From NCBI GenBank assembly GCA_016715985.1, contig JADJXD010000001.1:3100001-3164000 (forward strand): DNA of 64,000 nucleotides, written 5' to 3'. Shown here piece by piece: positions 24,238 through 33,759 of this stretch (the stretch's first letter is position 1; each line of letters opens with the position of its first letter). The notes below the pieces were generated by a model. The model saw only the letters and a program-made list of their open reading frames with translations, ran no database searches and was not told the DNA's origin. This DNA comes from Saprospiraceae bacterium. GTDB taxonomy: Bacteria; Bacteroidota; Bacteroidia; Chitinophagales; Saprospiraceae. Made by a program: the position numbers and the translations under genes.

Positions 24238-25635
24238 CTATTTATTTTCGGCTTCATCAGATACTAATATAATTTTTCCGTCTTCCCAGGCTTTTTTGAT
24301 AAGTGGATAAAGAGCATTGTAAAATGCATCAAAGCAATCCTTTTCATTAGTTTCATTATCCCAGAGTATATGTGAAGCTATAAATGTATTTGGATCGCCC
24401 CCATCAATTGACTTAATTTTAGGCTGAACAATGTTAAAATAAAATTTAACTCCTATATTCTTACAATCACCATGGCCCATTGAGTCATGACTGTTTTTAC
24501 TCATATACAAAAGACAAATTTCAAATGATTTATTACTATTCCAAATTTTAAGAGTATTAACTAAATCTTGATTTGAAATCATCATGGGACTTAAATATTT
24601 GTAATTAGGTTGATTTAAATAATAAAATCTGGTATTAAAAAATGAATACAGATACTCATCGGATTTATAATTTAATAAACTATCATTATGAGCCAGCTTT
24701 ACAGCAATATTTAATAGTGTACCAATGCCATAATTTTTGTAAAATTTAATATTTAAAGCATCGTATGTAAAATTTAATAAAACATTTTTGTAACATTCAA
24801 AGAATTCAATTTCACTAAATTGATCGTTCGTAATACAATTTGTATCAAATTCAATTTTCTCAATATACATTGAATCCTTCTTGTCTGGTGTATATTTTGA
24901 AGATTGGAGATCAGTTACTAATACAATATTACCGTCTTCCCAGGCTTTTTTAAGAAGGGGAAACATTGCGTTGTAAAATGCATCAAAACAATCCACGGGC
25001 CCTATACCAACATCTTTCGTGTTTTTATCAAAATAGGTCCAAAAGTCCATTCCATCAATAGTTTTTATTTTGGGAAGAACTATTTCTTCAAAAAACTGAA
25101 CAGAGAGATTTGTGCAATCACCATGTCCCGTAGAGTCGTGACTGTTTTTGTTCAAGTATAGTAGACAAATTTCATAGGATTTTTGTGTTTTCCATTTTCG
25201 TAAAATGTTGTAAAATCTGTTTTGACTGTTCTCTAAACCCGAAATCAATGGACTTTCATCATAAAAATGTGCTTTTTTGTATTTTGAAAAATAATAATGG
25301 TATAAAATGTTTTCAGCTTTTTCACTAAAATAATTTTTCTTAGCAACCATTTCAACAGCGCATTCCAACAACTTACCAATATCATTTATTTGGTCAATTT
25401 TATCATAAAAAAATGGAGATTCAGTTTGCATGAAATTTAGGTAGTGACAATCCAAAATTGCTACACAATCATTTACTTTATAATTTACACAGGAAGTATC
25501 TATTTTGAAAGTAGCTTCTTTTTCATAAAAATTGTTCTTAATAGTTTCCTTTTGTATTGGAGTCTTGTGTGAGCAAGATTCTAACGTAACTATCAATATG
25601 GTAAAAAATACCAAAATATCAATTTTTAAGCTCAT
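24238..25635 (-). CDS. Lipoprotein with two homologous halves, unknown function
   Basis: The start at 25635 gives a lipoprotein signal with C21 (ILIVTLESCSHK); the longer frame to 25707 runs out of a repeat and is rejected. The mature protein is an internal duplication. Each half has a matching block: 'SYEICLLYLNKNSHDSTGHGD' and 'SFEICLLYMSKNSHDSMGHGD', then 'LPKIKTIDG' / 'VQPKIKSIDG', then 'DCFDAFYNAMFPLLKKAWEDGNIVLVTD' / 'DCFDAFYNALYPLIKKAWEDGKIILVSD'. The conserved H-D-x-x-G-H-G-D could be a metal or catalytic site. No family is recognised. A further C-terminal fragment of the same type lies just upstream. Confidence 0.65.
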   Translation of the reverse strand: MSLKIDILVFFTILIVTLESCSHKTPIQKETIKNNFYEKEATFKIDTSCVNYKVNDCVAILDCHYLNFMQTESPFFYDKIDQINDIGKLLECAVEMVAKKNYFSEKAENILYHYYFSKYKKAHFYDESPLISGLENSQNRFYNILRKWKTQKSYEICLLYLNKNSHDSTGHGDCTNLSVQFFEEIVLPKIKTIDGMDFWTYFDKNTKDVGIGPVDCFDAFYNAMFPLLKKAWEDGNIVLVTDLQSSKYTPDKKDSMYIEKIEFDTNCITNDQFSEIEFFECYKNVLLNFTYDALNIKFYKNYGIGTLLNIAVKLAHNDSLLNYKSDEYLYSFFNTRFYYLNQPNYKYLSPMMISNQDLVNTLKIWNSNKSFEICLLYMSKNSHDSMGHGDCKNIGVKFYFNIVQPKIKSIDGGDPNTFIASHILWDNETNEKDCFDAFYNALYPLIKKAWEDGKIILVSDEAENK

Positions 25636-25687
25636 TTGAATAAATATTACTATTATCGTTGACTGAAGATATCTTTTAATTATCATA

Positions 25688-25777
25688 CTTCTATTTATTA
25701 CTCTCATCAGATACTAATATAATTTTTCCGTCTTCCCAGGCTTTTTTGATAAGTGGATAAAGAGCATTGTAAAATGC
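25688..25777 (-). pseudogene. 3' remnant of a second copy of the two-repeat lipoprotein gene
   Basis: Bases 25704-25777 are identical to 24254-24327 (74 bp), and the flanking bases including the stop codon also match. The remnant encodes only the last part of the repeat unit (FYNALYPLIKKAWEDGKIIL). It starts 2 bases after the stop codon of the E1 gene. It is therefore the scar of a tandem duplication whose middle was deleted. Confidence 0.8.
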
Positions 25778-25779
25778 TT

Positions 25780-27783
25780 TCAATAATTCATTAATTTAGA
25801 CAACTGTTGTTTTAGTCTTTGTTTTGGCATAAAAATATTGTCTTCCAGTGCTTTTGTAAACGGAATCGGTGTATCAAGACCTGCAACCCTCAGTACCGGT
25901 GCATCGAGATAATCAAACAGGTGTTCGGAAATATAAGCAGAAATCTCTCCGCCAAGTCCTCCTATCAATGTATCTTCATGTAAGACAATCACTCTCCCTG
26001 TTTTTTTCACGGTCTCATCAATGGATGCATAATCCAATGGCAGAAGTGTCCTTAAATCCAGAATTTCGATATCATAATCGGATTGTTTGGCTAATTCTGT
26101 TGCCCAATGCACACCCATCCCGTACGTAACGATACTACAATCGGAACCTGACTTTGCTATTCTGGCTTTACCGATTTCTACGGTGTAGTAGTCATCATTT
26201 ATTTCTTCTGTCAGCAATCTGTAAAGTCCTTTATGTTCAAAATACATGACCGGATTCGGATCTTCAAAAGCTGCAAGCAGCAATCCCTTGGCATCATGAA
26301 CGGTCGCTGGATAGAGGACTTTCAGTCCGGGTGTATGCGTAAACCAAGCTTCATTGCTTTGTGAGTGAAACGGACCGGCAGCAACGCCTCCACCGGAAGG
26401 CATCCGGATGACAACATCTGCATTTGCGCCCCATCGGTAATGCAATTTCGCCAGATTATTGATAATCTGATTAAATCCGCAAGTCACAAAATCAGCAAAC
26501 TGCATTTCTACCATCGATTTATACCCTTCCAGTCCGGCACCCAATGCGATACCTACGATGGCGCTTTCGCATAATGGCGTATTTCTTACTCTGGCTTTAC
26601 CGTATTTTTCTACCAATCCCTGTGTAACTTTAAATACACCCCCATATTCTGCTATATCCTGACCCATGAGTATCAGATTGGGATGATGATCCATCGCCTG
26701 ATCCAATGCAGAAGCGATAGCATCTACAAAACGTTTTTCAGACTTGCCGGTTGATTCAGCTTGCTTAACAGTTTGCTGATAGGGAGCATATACATCGTGC
26801 ATCTCCATTTCTTCTGAAGATTGAATGGCAGGTTCGTTGTCCGCAATTGTATAAGTTCTGTCTATTTCAGCTTTGATGTTTGATTTGATCGATTCAATGA
26901 CGGGAGGAGATAAGATTCCTTTTTTTAAAAGATAACTTTCATAATTACTGATCGGATCCTTTTTACTCCACATCTCCATCAATTCCTGCGGCACATATTT
27001 TGTGCCAGAAGCCTCCTCATGCCCACGCATGCGGAAAGTCATACATTCTACCAACCAAGGTTCGGGATTGACCCTGATTTCTTCTGCTATTTTTTGGAGT
27101 TGATGATACACTTCCAGAATATTATTTCCATCCAGAATCACAGATTTCATGCCATATCCCTGTGCCCGGTCTGATAACCGCTCGCATACATATTGTTCTT
27201 CAGTAGGCGTAGAAAGTCCGTAGCCATTGTTTTCAATAACGAAAATAACAGGGAGTTTCCACACTGCAGCCGTATTGAGTGCTTCATGAAATTCACCCTG
27301 ACTTGTTCCTCCTTCTCCGGTGAAAGCCAAGGAGACTTTTTTATTTCCGGATATCTTATGAGCCAATGCTACACCTGCTGCTAATGATAGTTGCGGACCT
27401 AAATGAGATATCATGCCTACAATTCCGTACTCCGGTGCACCAAAGTGAAAAGATCTGTCTCTGCCTTTTGTAAATCCGTTGGCTTTACCCTGCCATTGTG
27501 AAAACAAACGTTCCAATGGCATATTGCGGGAGGTAAATACACCGAGATTCCGGTGCATAGTGAATATTTTTTCATCCGGCTGAAGTGCTTCTGTACAGCC
27601 GACTGAGATAGCTTCCTGTCCGATTCCCGAAAACCATTTACTGACTTTTCCTTGTCTGAGTAATATCAGCATTTTTTCTTCAATAAGCCTCGGCTTCAGC
27701 AAAGCTTCATACAGATGCAAGAGAATTTCTGTTGAATATTCATACCGTTCAAAATCAAGTGAGGACGAAAAGTGGGGCTTCAT
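25780..27783 (-). CDS. 2-oxoacid dehydrogenase E1 component, fused alpha and beta subunits
   Basis: The 667-residue enzyme has the alpha part at 1-330, with the thiamine diphosphate motif GEGGTSQGEFHEALN...ENN at 156-186 and 'GRDRSFHFGAPEYGIVGMISHLG'. The beta part is at about 345-667: 'FVDAIASALDQAMDHHPNLILMGQDIAEYGGVFKVTQGLVEKYG', 'PLCESAIVGIALGAGLEGYKSMVEMQFADF', then 'LPLDYASIDETVKKTGRVIVLHED'. It decarboxylates a branched-chain or related 2-oxoacid and loads the lipoyl arm of E2. Fusion of alpha and beta into one chain is common in Bacteroidota. E2 and E3 are not in the window. The exact substrate cannot be decided from sequence alone. Confidence 0.9.
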   Translation of the reverse strand: MKPHFSSSLDFERYEYSTEILLHLYEALLKPRLIEEKMLILLRQGKVSKWFSGIGQEAISVGCTEALQPDEKIFTMHRNLGVFTSRNMPLERLFSQWQGKANGFTKGRDRSFHFGAPEYGIVGMISHLGPQLSLAAGVALAHKISGNKKVSLAFTGEGGTSQGEFHEALNTAAVWKLPVIFVIENNGYGLSTPTEEQYVCERLSDRAQGYGMKSVILDGNNILEVYHQLQKIAEEIRVNPEPWLVECMTFRMRGHEEASGTKYVPQELMEMWSKKDPISNYESYLLKKGILSPPVIESIKSNIKAEIDRTYTIADNEPAIQSSEEMEMHDVYAPYQQTVKQAESTGKSEKRFVDAIASALDQAMDHHPNLILMGQDIAEYGGVFKVTQGLVEKYGKARVRNTPLCESAIVGIALGAGLEGYKSMVEMQFADFVTCGFNQIINNLAKLHYRWGANADVVIRMPSGGGVAAGPFHSQSNEAWFTHTPGLKVLYPATVHDAKGLLLAAFEDPNPVMYFEHKGLYRLLTEEINDDYYTVEIGKARIAKSGSDCSIVTYGMGVHWATELAKQSDYDIEILDLRTLLPLDYASIDETVKKTGRVIVLHEDTLIGGLGGEISAYISEHLFDYLDAPVLRVAGLDTPIPFTKALEDNIFMPKQRLKQQLSKLMNY

Positions 27784-28185
27784 GTGCTAATTTTTAAATC
27801 GGGCACAAAAATGATGAAAAAGATTGGATTTGTAACTTCTTTATTTTTAGATTCATATGTAAAATGTGGCAAAAAGTTATAAACTGTAAAAACCATTTAA
27901 CGAATTCTCTATCTGTTTAAGGACAAAGCCGTCACATGTCCAAAAAGTATGACCCAGTTTCAAAATCCGAACGCTATTTTTAACTCACAACTAGTTAGAG
28001 AATCTCTATTTAATTTACTGACTTACAAACTGAATTTGCTGTTGAATTGAGTAATCAAATTGCCGTAAAATATCAAACTATTTTATCTGCACCTGACTTA
28101 AAATAAACTTTGATTCAATCCATTAATATTTTGTACTTTAGCACCTGATTTATACTATAACCGAACTTTAAAATAATTCTCAGAA
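27784..28185. other. Intergenic region with divergent promoters
   Basis: It holds the A2M promoter (28109-28141) and a weak minus-strand box (CATTTTTG, 27806-27813) for the E1 gene. I see no coding frame and no repeat. Confidence 0.6.
28109..28141 (+). promoter_or_regulatory. Promoter of the A2M-pbpC operon
   Basis: TTTG at 28109-28112 (-33) and TACTTTAG at 28134-28141 (-7, one mismatch) are separated by 21 bases, the usual Bacteroidota arrangement. The ATG is 45 bases further. Confidence 0.5.
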
Positions 28186-31100
28186 ATGAAAAAATTAATC
28201 CTGTCTGTTTTTATCCTTTCTCTTTTTTTACAAAGCTGTAAAAAGTCTTCCGATTCATCTCCTGAAGACATTTCCAAACAAAATGAATTACTGTCAAAAG
28301 TCTTTGATGCAGCAACTGTAGGAATCATTTCAGCATCTGATCCGCTGAGGTATGTTCTTAAAGAGCCATTATTATCTCAACCGGAGGAATCAATCATTAA
28401 GCAGCTTATCGAAATCAGCCCCACAACAGAAGGAACCACCACTATTTCCAACCTGTCTGTGATCACTTTTGTACCCAAAGAACCCTTAATGCCGGACAAA
28501 GTATATAGTATTACGATAAACCTTCAGAAATTAGATTCGAAAAAATATCCTTCACCGGTACAATATGAAGTCCGGACTTTTAAACAGGAAATGCTTGTTG
28601 AACGTGAAGGTTTTATAATACATGAGAATGGTTCTGTTTCTATGCTCTTAAATGTACAGACAGCCGATAGAGTGGACCCGGACAGACTGATTAAATGTTT
28701 TAGTTCTGATGCGGATCAGACAGATATTATTGAAGTCAGTGACAGAAAATATCAGTTGGACTTTCTGTATAATAAAGGCATGAAAAAAAGCTCATTTATC
28801 AATTATGATGGTGCTGCAATTCATTGTGAAACAAAAGGGAATATCGAATTATTTGACTTAAGTTCTGATCAGTTTGGTGTAGTTTACACTCATCACGATC
28901 AGGATAATAAGGAATTTGATATCTATTTCAGCCAACCACTCAATAGACAATCTGATCTGACAGGACTCGTCAGAATAATGGGAAATTCTGCTAATTATAC
29001 TACTAAAAACAATGTCCTAACCATTTATTTAAGTGATCAACGTTACAATAATAAAGTAGGTATTACACTCGAAAAAGGCATCCGATCTGCATCCGGAAAG
29101 GAACTGACGACATCATACACATTTGAGCTTGATGTCATGACAGACAATCCGGAAGTTGCATTTGTAAGCGATGGAAATTATTTTCCATCAGAAGGACAAT
29201 TTAAAATACCGCTGAAAACCAGAGCTCTTGAATCTATAAGACTACATGTTATAGAAATAAAACAGGAAAATGTACAGCACTATCTCGCCTGGCAATCTTT
29301 ATCTTATTCTGATTTCTACAATTTAAGAATGTACGGAAAACCGGTTTACGACAAAGAAATAGTGCTCCGACAGGGATTAAAGGACAATGAAGGCTGGACA
29401 GTATATGGCATTGATTTATCCGAACAATTGAAGAAAAACCCGGGAAGTATCTATCATATAAGCGCAGATTTCGGACCGCAGAATACAACCTTGTCATGTA
29501 AGACTGAATTAAAGAAATACAGTAAAGAATCAACCATTCCCACTGAAACGTTTTTTTCGAATAAAGATTATTACTATTATAATTATAGTATGTATCAACA
29601 TATGAACTGGGAAGAAGTGAATGATCCGTGCAAGATTTCATATTATATTGATAAACAACCGGTTCAGAAAATGTTTATTTGTTCGGATTACTCCATCATT
29701 GCCAAAAAAGCAGGAAAAGATTATCATATTGCCTTAAACAAATTATTGGATCTGTCACCGGCAGCCGATGCAGAGATCACATTGTATGACCAACAATCCG
29801 AAAAAATGGCTACTGCCAAAACGAACAGTCAGGGCTTTGCTGAGTTTATAAATGTTAATTATGAAGCCGCTGTTTTAAAAGTAAGTAAATCAGGTCAGAT
29901 TACCTATTTACCACTGGATCCTGCAGAAAGTAATTCTTTGACTGAGTTTGATATTTCGGGTGAACGATCAGAAGAAGATTCTGAGTTTTTTGTTTATACA
30001 GATCGCGATATATGGAGACCGGGAGATAGTATTTATGTAGATCTGATGATAAATAAAAAATACAGTACTTTACCGGAAGGCTTACCAATTGTTATGTCTT
30101 TTTATAATACTGAAAATCTATTGGTTGACGAGCAGATACAGCCTGTCAGCTTGAAAAATAAATTGATTTACAGTTTTACTTTATCCACAAACACCGGTGC
30201 TAAAACAGGAGTATATCGTTGTATGTTTCGGGCAGGGCCAAAAACAATCAGAAAGAATATCCGAATAGAAACGATCAAACCCAATACAACAGAAACGATA
30301 TTTACTTTTAATAATTTTTCAGAAAATACTGTCTATAGCAGTACTTTATCCGGAAATCTGAAGACACAATATCTGACAGGATTTGAAGTGAAAGATGCAA
30401 AAATTAAAACGCTGGCCAGGGCAAGGAAATCCGGAGTTCCTTTTGCGGAATTCAAAGATTATCAGTTTGACAGATACAGCAAACCCAATACTTTTAGTTT
30501 TGATTTGTTGGAAATAACCACAAACAACTCGGGAACCGCAGTTTTTAACAATACGGAAAATATGAAATTTCTGAATAGTCCTGTCATGTTATCTTTGGAG
30601 ACTGAGACTACACTTCCCGGAGGCGGTGTAAATAAAGAAGGGCGAAGTATAAAAATATCTCCGTTTAAATCTTACATTGGAGCAAAAAGAAAGCTCGGTA
30701 CAGGATGGAGTGGTAATCACACTTTTTCTGAAAACATTGAACTCGAACTGATTAGTCTGAATGAAAAAGGCAAATTATCCAATCAGAACAATAAAATTAT
30801 TTACACTTTACAAAAGAATGTAGATTACTGGTGGGTGGACAAATACCGGCTGAGATCTTCGGGCAACTTCGTTCAGGATCAATATTGGGAAAATATCAGA
30901 ACAGAATCTAAAAATGTAACCGGAAAGGACAAAATTACTTTTGCAAAAGGAAGTTTACAAAAAGGAGCCTATCGGGTTTTATTGACGGATGATAAGTCGG
31001 GTCATGAAAGTGAAATCTATTTTTCTGTATATGATGGTGTCGAGTCTATTCCCGGCACGCAACCGTTTATTGTAGAATTTGAAACAGAAAAAGATGAATA

Positions 31101-33693
31101 TAAAGCAGGTGATGATATTAAATTAAAATTTCCTGAAATTGAAGGTGCAAAAGTGCTCGTGAGTGTCGAAAGAGCCAATAAAATCATCAGCAAACAATGG
31201 TATGATATCGGAAAAAATAAAAATGTATTCAATATTAAATCAAATGAAGACTGGGCTCCGAATGTTTATCTTCATGTGACTTTAATCCAACCATTCCAGA
31301 ATGTTTCCAATGATTTACCTCTCAGAATGTACGGGATAAGACATCTTAAGATGGAAGGTGCTACCACGCAATTAAATCCGGTACATAACCTACCTGAAAA
31401 AATGGAGTCCAACAAACTATATACATTTACTGTCTCAGAAAGTGAAGGTCGTGCAATGGAATATACGATCTCTGTTGTTGATGAAGGACTTCTGAGTCTG
31501 ACCGGATTCAGTACACCGGATCCGCACAAACACTTCAACGGTAAATATCCTTTGCTTGTCAAAACCTGGGATATTTATAAGTATCTCATCCAATATTTCA
31601 AAGGGCAGTTTGCAGGTATTCTTTCTATCGGTGGGGATGATGCCTACAATCCGGACGCAATTGCAGAAATTAATCGATTCAAACCCGTTGCAATTCATTT
31701 GGGACCATTTAAATTAGCAGCCGGAAAAAAGAATGCCCACACCATTGATATACCTAATTACATAGGGAAGATCCGGGTTATGATCGTCGCAGCATCTGAA
31801 AATAATTTCGGGAAAGCCGAAAAATTTATTCCGGTAAAAAATCCGCTGATGGTACAGACGCAATTTCCAAGATCACTGAACGTATCTGATAAGCTTTCAT
31901 TGCCTGTCACCATCCTCAAAGATGACGCATCCATAAACATTGCTACCCTTACAGTTACTGCTGACAATACGCTCGTTAAGGGATTTACTCCCTCAAAAAG
32001 TATCAGCTTTGCGGGTAAAAATCAGATACTTCAGACCTACGATATAGAAGTGTTAAATAAAACAGGTAAGCTCGATGTGAATATTAAAATAGATGGCGGA
32101 GGAAAAAGTATGAATGAGCAAACATCCATCCTGATCAATTATCCGAATGCTTATGAATCTGAAGTAACTCAATATGTCCTTGCACCGGGAGAAAAAATAG
32201 AAGTGACAGCTAATCCGAAAGGATTTCAGGACGTTTTTACATCTCATTTATTGATCAGCGGACTGAAAGTTCCGAATTTCACCAAGTATGCGCAGGAATT
32301 GATAAGTTATCCGTATGGCTGTCTTGAACAAATCACATCTAACGGATATGGCCAATTATATTTGGATAAGATATTGGTTTTAGACCCTGTAGAAAACAGA
32401 AAACGACTTGAAAATATTCAGGCTGTGGTCCATAAACTAAACAGCCTGCAAAAGTCCGGCGGTATTTTCAGTTATTGGGAAAATGATTATTACCACGCCT
32501 GGTCAGATATTTATGCAGGCAATTTTTTGGTGGAAATGCAAAATCTGAATTATATGGGCGGAGAAGGGTCTATACTCAAAGCCTGGCTGAATGTACACAG
32601 TGATAAAGCCAATAAATGGTCAGCAAATGAGCTTTCCAATGAATACACCACAGAATCAGAAGCATTGGTTCAGGCATTCAGACTTTATGTCCTTGCAAAA
32701 GCATCCAAACCTGCAAAATCAGCAATGAATCGATTTGTCAGTAATACAAAATCAACCAATCCTTTGACCTGGTGGCTATTAGCCGGAAGTTTTAAAGTCA
32801 GTGGTTATGAAAGTAAGGCAAAAGAAATGATTCGCAAGGCGGAAAGTTTTCAGATATCCGCTTCTGAGAAGTATCATTATAATACTTTTGGTGAAAAAGG
32901 AAGAGATCTGGCAGCTGTTGTTGAAATCTTATCCCTGTTTACCGATGAGCGAGCCAAACTCGATCAGTATTATAATCAAATGGTAGATGTCCTGAATGCC
33001 TCGTCCTGGGTAAGTACACATACCAAAGGTTATGCATTTATGGCAGCTTACAAATATTTTGGTAATTCTGCCGGTTTGACTGAAAATACCAATTATAATG
33101 TCGATCTCGTTTCAGGTGCTAAAAATTTTCAACATTCCGCTTTTGAACCCAAACAGATAAAATTGGAAAAGGCAGATTGGGGTAAAAAAATAGTGATCGA
33201 AAATAAAGGTAAAGGAAAACTTTTTGTCCAACTTTCGTCCCGTTTCATAGATTCAGACTTGAACAAAGAGGCGTCCAACAGTAATCTTGGATTAAATGTA
33301 TCTTATTCCAATGCCTCCAATCAAAAAAATCCGGATTCATATAAACTGGGTGATGATGTTTTTATTACAGCAACCATTAATAATCCATCCGCCCTCGATC
33401 TGGAAAATCTGGCTCTGAATCTGAAAATGCCGGCAGGATGGGAACTGATAAATCCTAGGTTATACGAAACCGAAGAAAAAAGTGGTAAAACAACTTACAC
33501 GTATCAGGATTTCCGGGACGATCGGGTTTATACTTTTTTTAATCTGGGAGCCGGAAAGGCAGTAAGTTATACTTTCAGGGCCAAATCCGGTTTTGCGGGT
33601 GACTTTTACTTGCCGGCAGTCAGATGCGAGCACATGTACAAAGGAAATGTTTACGCAACCACTTCAACCGGTAGAATTAAGATAATTAAATAG
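28186..33693 (+). CDS. Alpha-2-macroglobulin family lipoprotein
   Basis: The 1835-residue protein has a lipoprotein signal with C18 (LFLQSCKKSSD), followed by many macroglobulin-type beta-sandwich domains. An MG domain around residues 590-690 has 'FVYTDRDIWRPGDSIYVDLMINKK'. The alpha-2-macroglobulin domain around 1080-1230 has 'YTISVVDEGLLSLTGFSTPDPHKHF'. The thioester-containing helical domain carries the intact C1379-L-E-Q1382 motif. The thioester covalently traps attacking proteases, and bacterial A2M is thought to guard the cell envelope. The PBP1C gene 66 bases downstream completes the classic yfhM-pbpC-type pair: A2M defends while PBP1C repairs peptidoglycan. Confidence 0.93.
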   Translation: MKKLILSVFILSLFLQSCKKSSDSSPEDISKQNELLSKVFDAATVGIISASDPLRYVLKEPLLSQPEESIIKQLIEISPTTEGTTTISNLSVITFVPKEPLMPDKVYSITINLQKLDSKKYPSPVQYEVRTFKQEMLVEREGFIIHENGSVSMLLNVQTADRVDPDRLIKCFSSDADQTDIIEVSDRKYQLDFLYNKGMKKSSFINYDGAAIHCETKGNIELFDLSSDQFGVVYTHHDQDNKEFDIYFSQPLNRQSDLTGLVRIMGNSANYTTKNNVLTIYLSDQRYNNKVGITLEKGIRSASGKELTTSYTFELDVMTDNPEVAFVSDGNYFPSEGQFKIPLKTRALESIRLHVIEIKQENVQHYLAWQSLSYSDFYNLRMYGKPVYDKEIVLRQGLKDNEGWTVYGIDLSEQLKKNPGSIYHISADFGPQNTTLSCKTELKKYSKESTIPTETFFSNKDYYYYNYSMYQHMNWEEVNDPCKISYYIDKQPVQKMFICSDYSIIAKKAGKDYHIALNKLLDLSPAADAEITLYDQQSEKMATAKTNSQGFAEFINVNYEAAVLKVSKSGQITYLPLDPAESNSLTEFDISGERSEEDSEFFVYTDRDIWRPGDSIYVDLMINKKYSTLPEGLPIVMSFYNTENLLVDEQIQPVSLKNKLIYSFTLSTNTGAKTGVYRCMFRAGPKTIRKNIRIETIKPNTTETIFTFNNFSENTVYSSTLSGNLKTQYLTGFEVKDAKIKTLARARKSGVPFAEFKDYQFDRYSKPNTFSFDLLEITTNNSGTAVFNNTENMKFLNSPVMLSLETETTLPGGGVNKEGRSIKISPFKSYIGAKRKLGTGWSGNHTFSENIELELISLNEKGKLSNQNNKIIYTLQKNVDYWWVDKYRLRSSGNFVQDQYWENIRTESKNVTGKDKITFAKGSLQKGAYRVLLTDDKSGHESEIYFSVYDGVESIPGTQPFIVEFETEKDEYKAGDDIKLKFPEIEGAKVLVSVERANKIISKQWYDIGKNKNVFNIKSNEDWAPNVYLHVTLIQPFQNVSNDLPLRMYGIRHLKMEGATTQLNPVHNLPEKMESNKLYTFTVSESEGRAMEYTISVVDEGLLSLTGFSTPDPHKHFNGKYPLLVKTWDIYKYLIQYFKGQFAGILSIGGDDAYNPDAIAEINRFKPVAIHLGPFKLAAGKKNAHTIDIPNYIGKIRVMIVAASENNFGKAEKFIPVKNPLMVQTQFPRSLNVSDKLSLPVTILKDDASINIATLTVTADNTLVKGFTPSKSISFAGKNQILQTYDIEVLNKTGKLDVNIKIDGGGKSMNEQTSILINYPNAYESEVTQYVLAPGEKIEVTANPKGFQDVFTSHLLISGLKVPNFTKYAQELISYPYGCLEQITSNGYGQLYLDKILVLDPVENRKRLENIQAVVHKLNSLQKSGGIFSYWENDYYHAWSDIYAGNFLVEMQNLNYMGGEGSILKAWLNVHSDKANKWSANELSNEYTTESEALVQAFRLYVLAKASKPAKSAMNRFVSNTKSTNPLTWWLLAGSFKVSGYESKAKEMIRKAESFQISASEKYHYNTFGEKGRDLAAVVEILSLFTDERAKLDQYYNQMVDVLNASSWVSTHTKGYAFMAAYKYFGNSAGLTENTNYNVDLVSGAKNFQHSAFEPKQIKLEKADWGKKIVIENKGKGKLFVQLSSRFIDSDLNKEASNSNLGLNVSYSNASNQKNPDSYKLGDDVFITATINNPSALDLENLALNLKMPAGWELINPRLYETEEKSGKTTYTYQDFRDDRVYTFFNLGAGKAVSYTFRAKSGFAGDFYLPAVRCEHMYKGNVYATTSTGRIKIIK

Positions 33694-33759
33694 CAGACAG
33701 GAAATTTATTCAATTTAAAATGACTGAGAAATTCTGAGATAAATATTCTAAAAGCAAAA

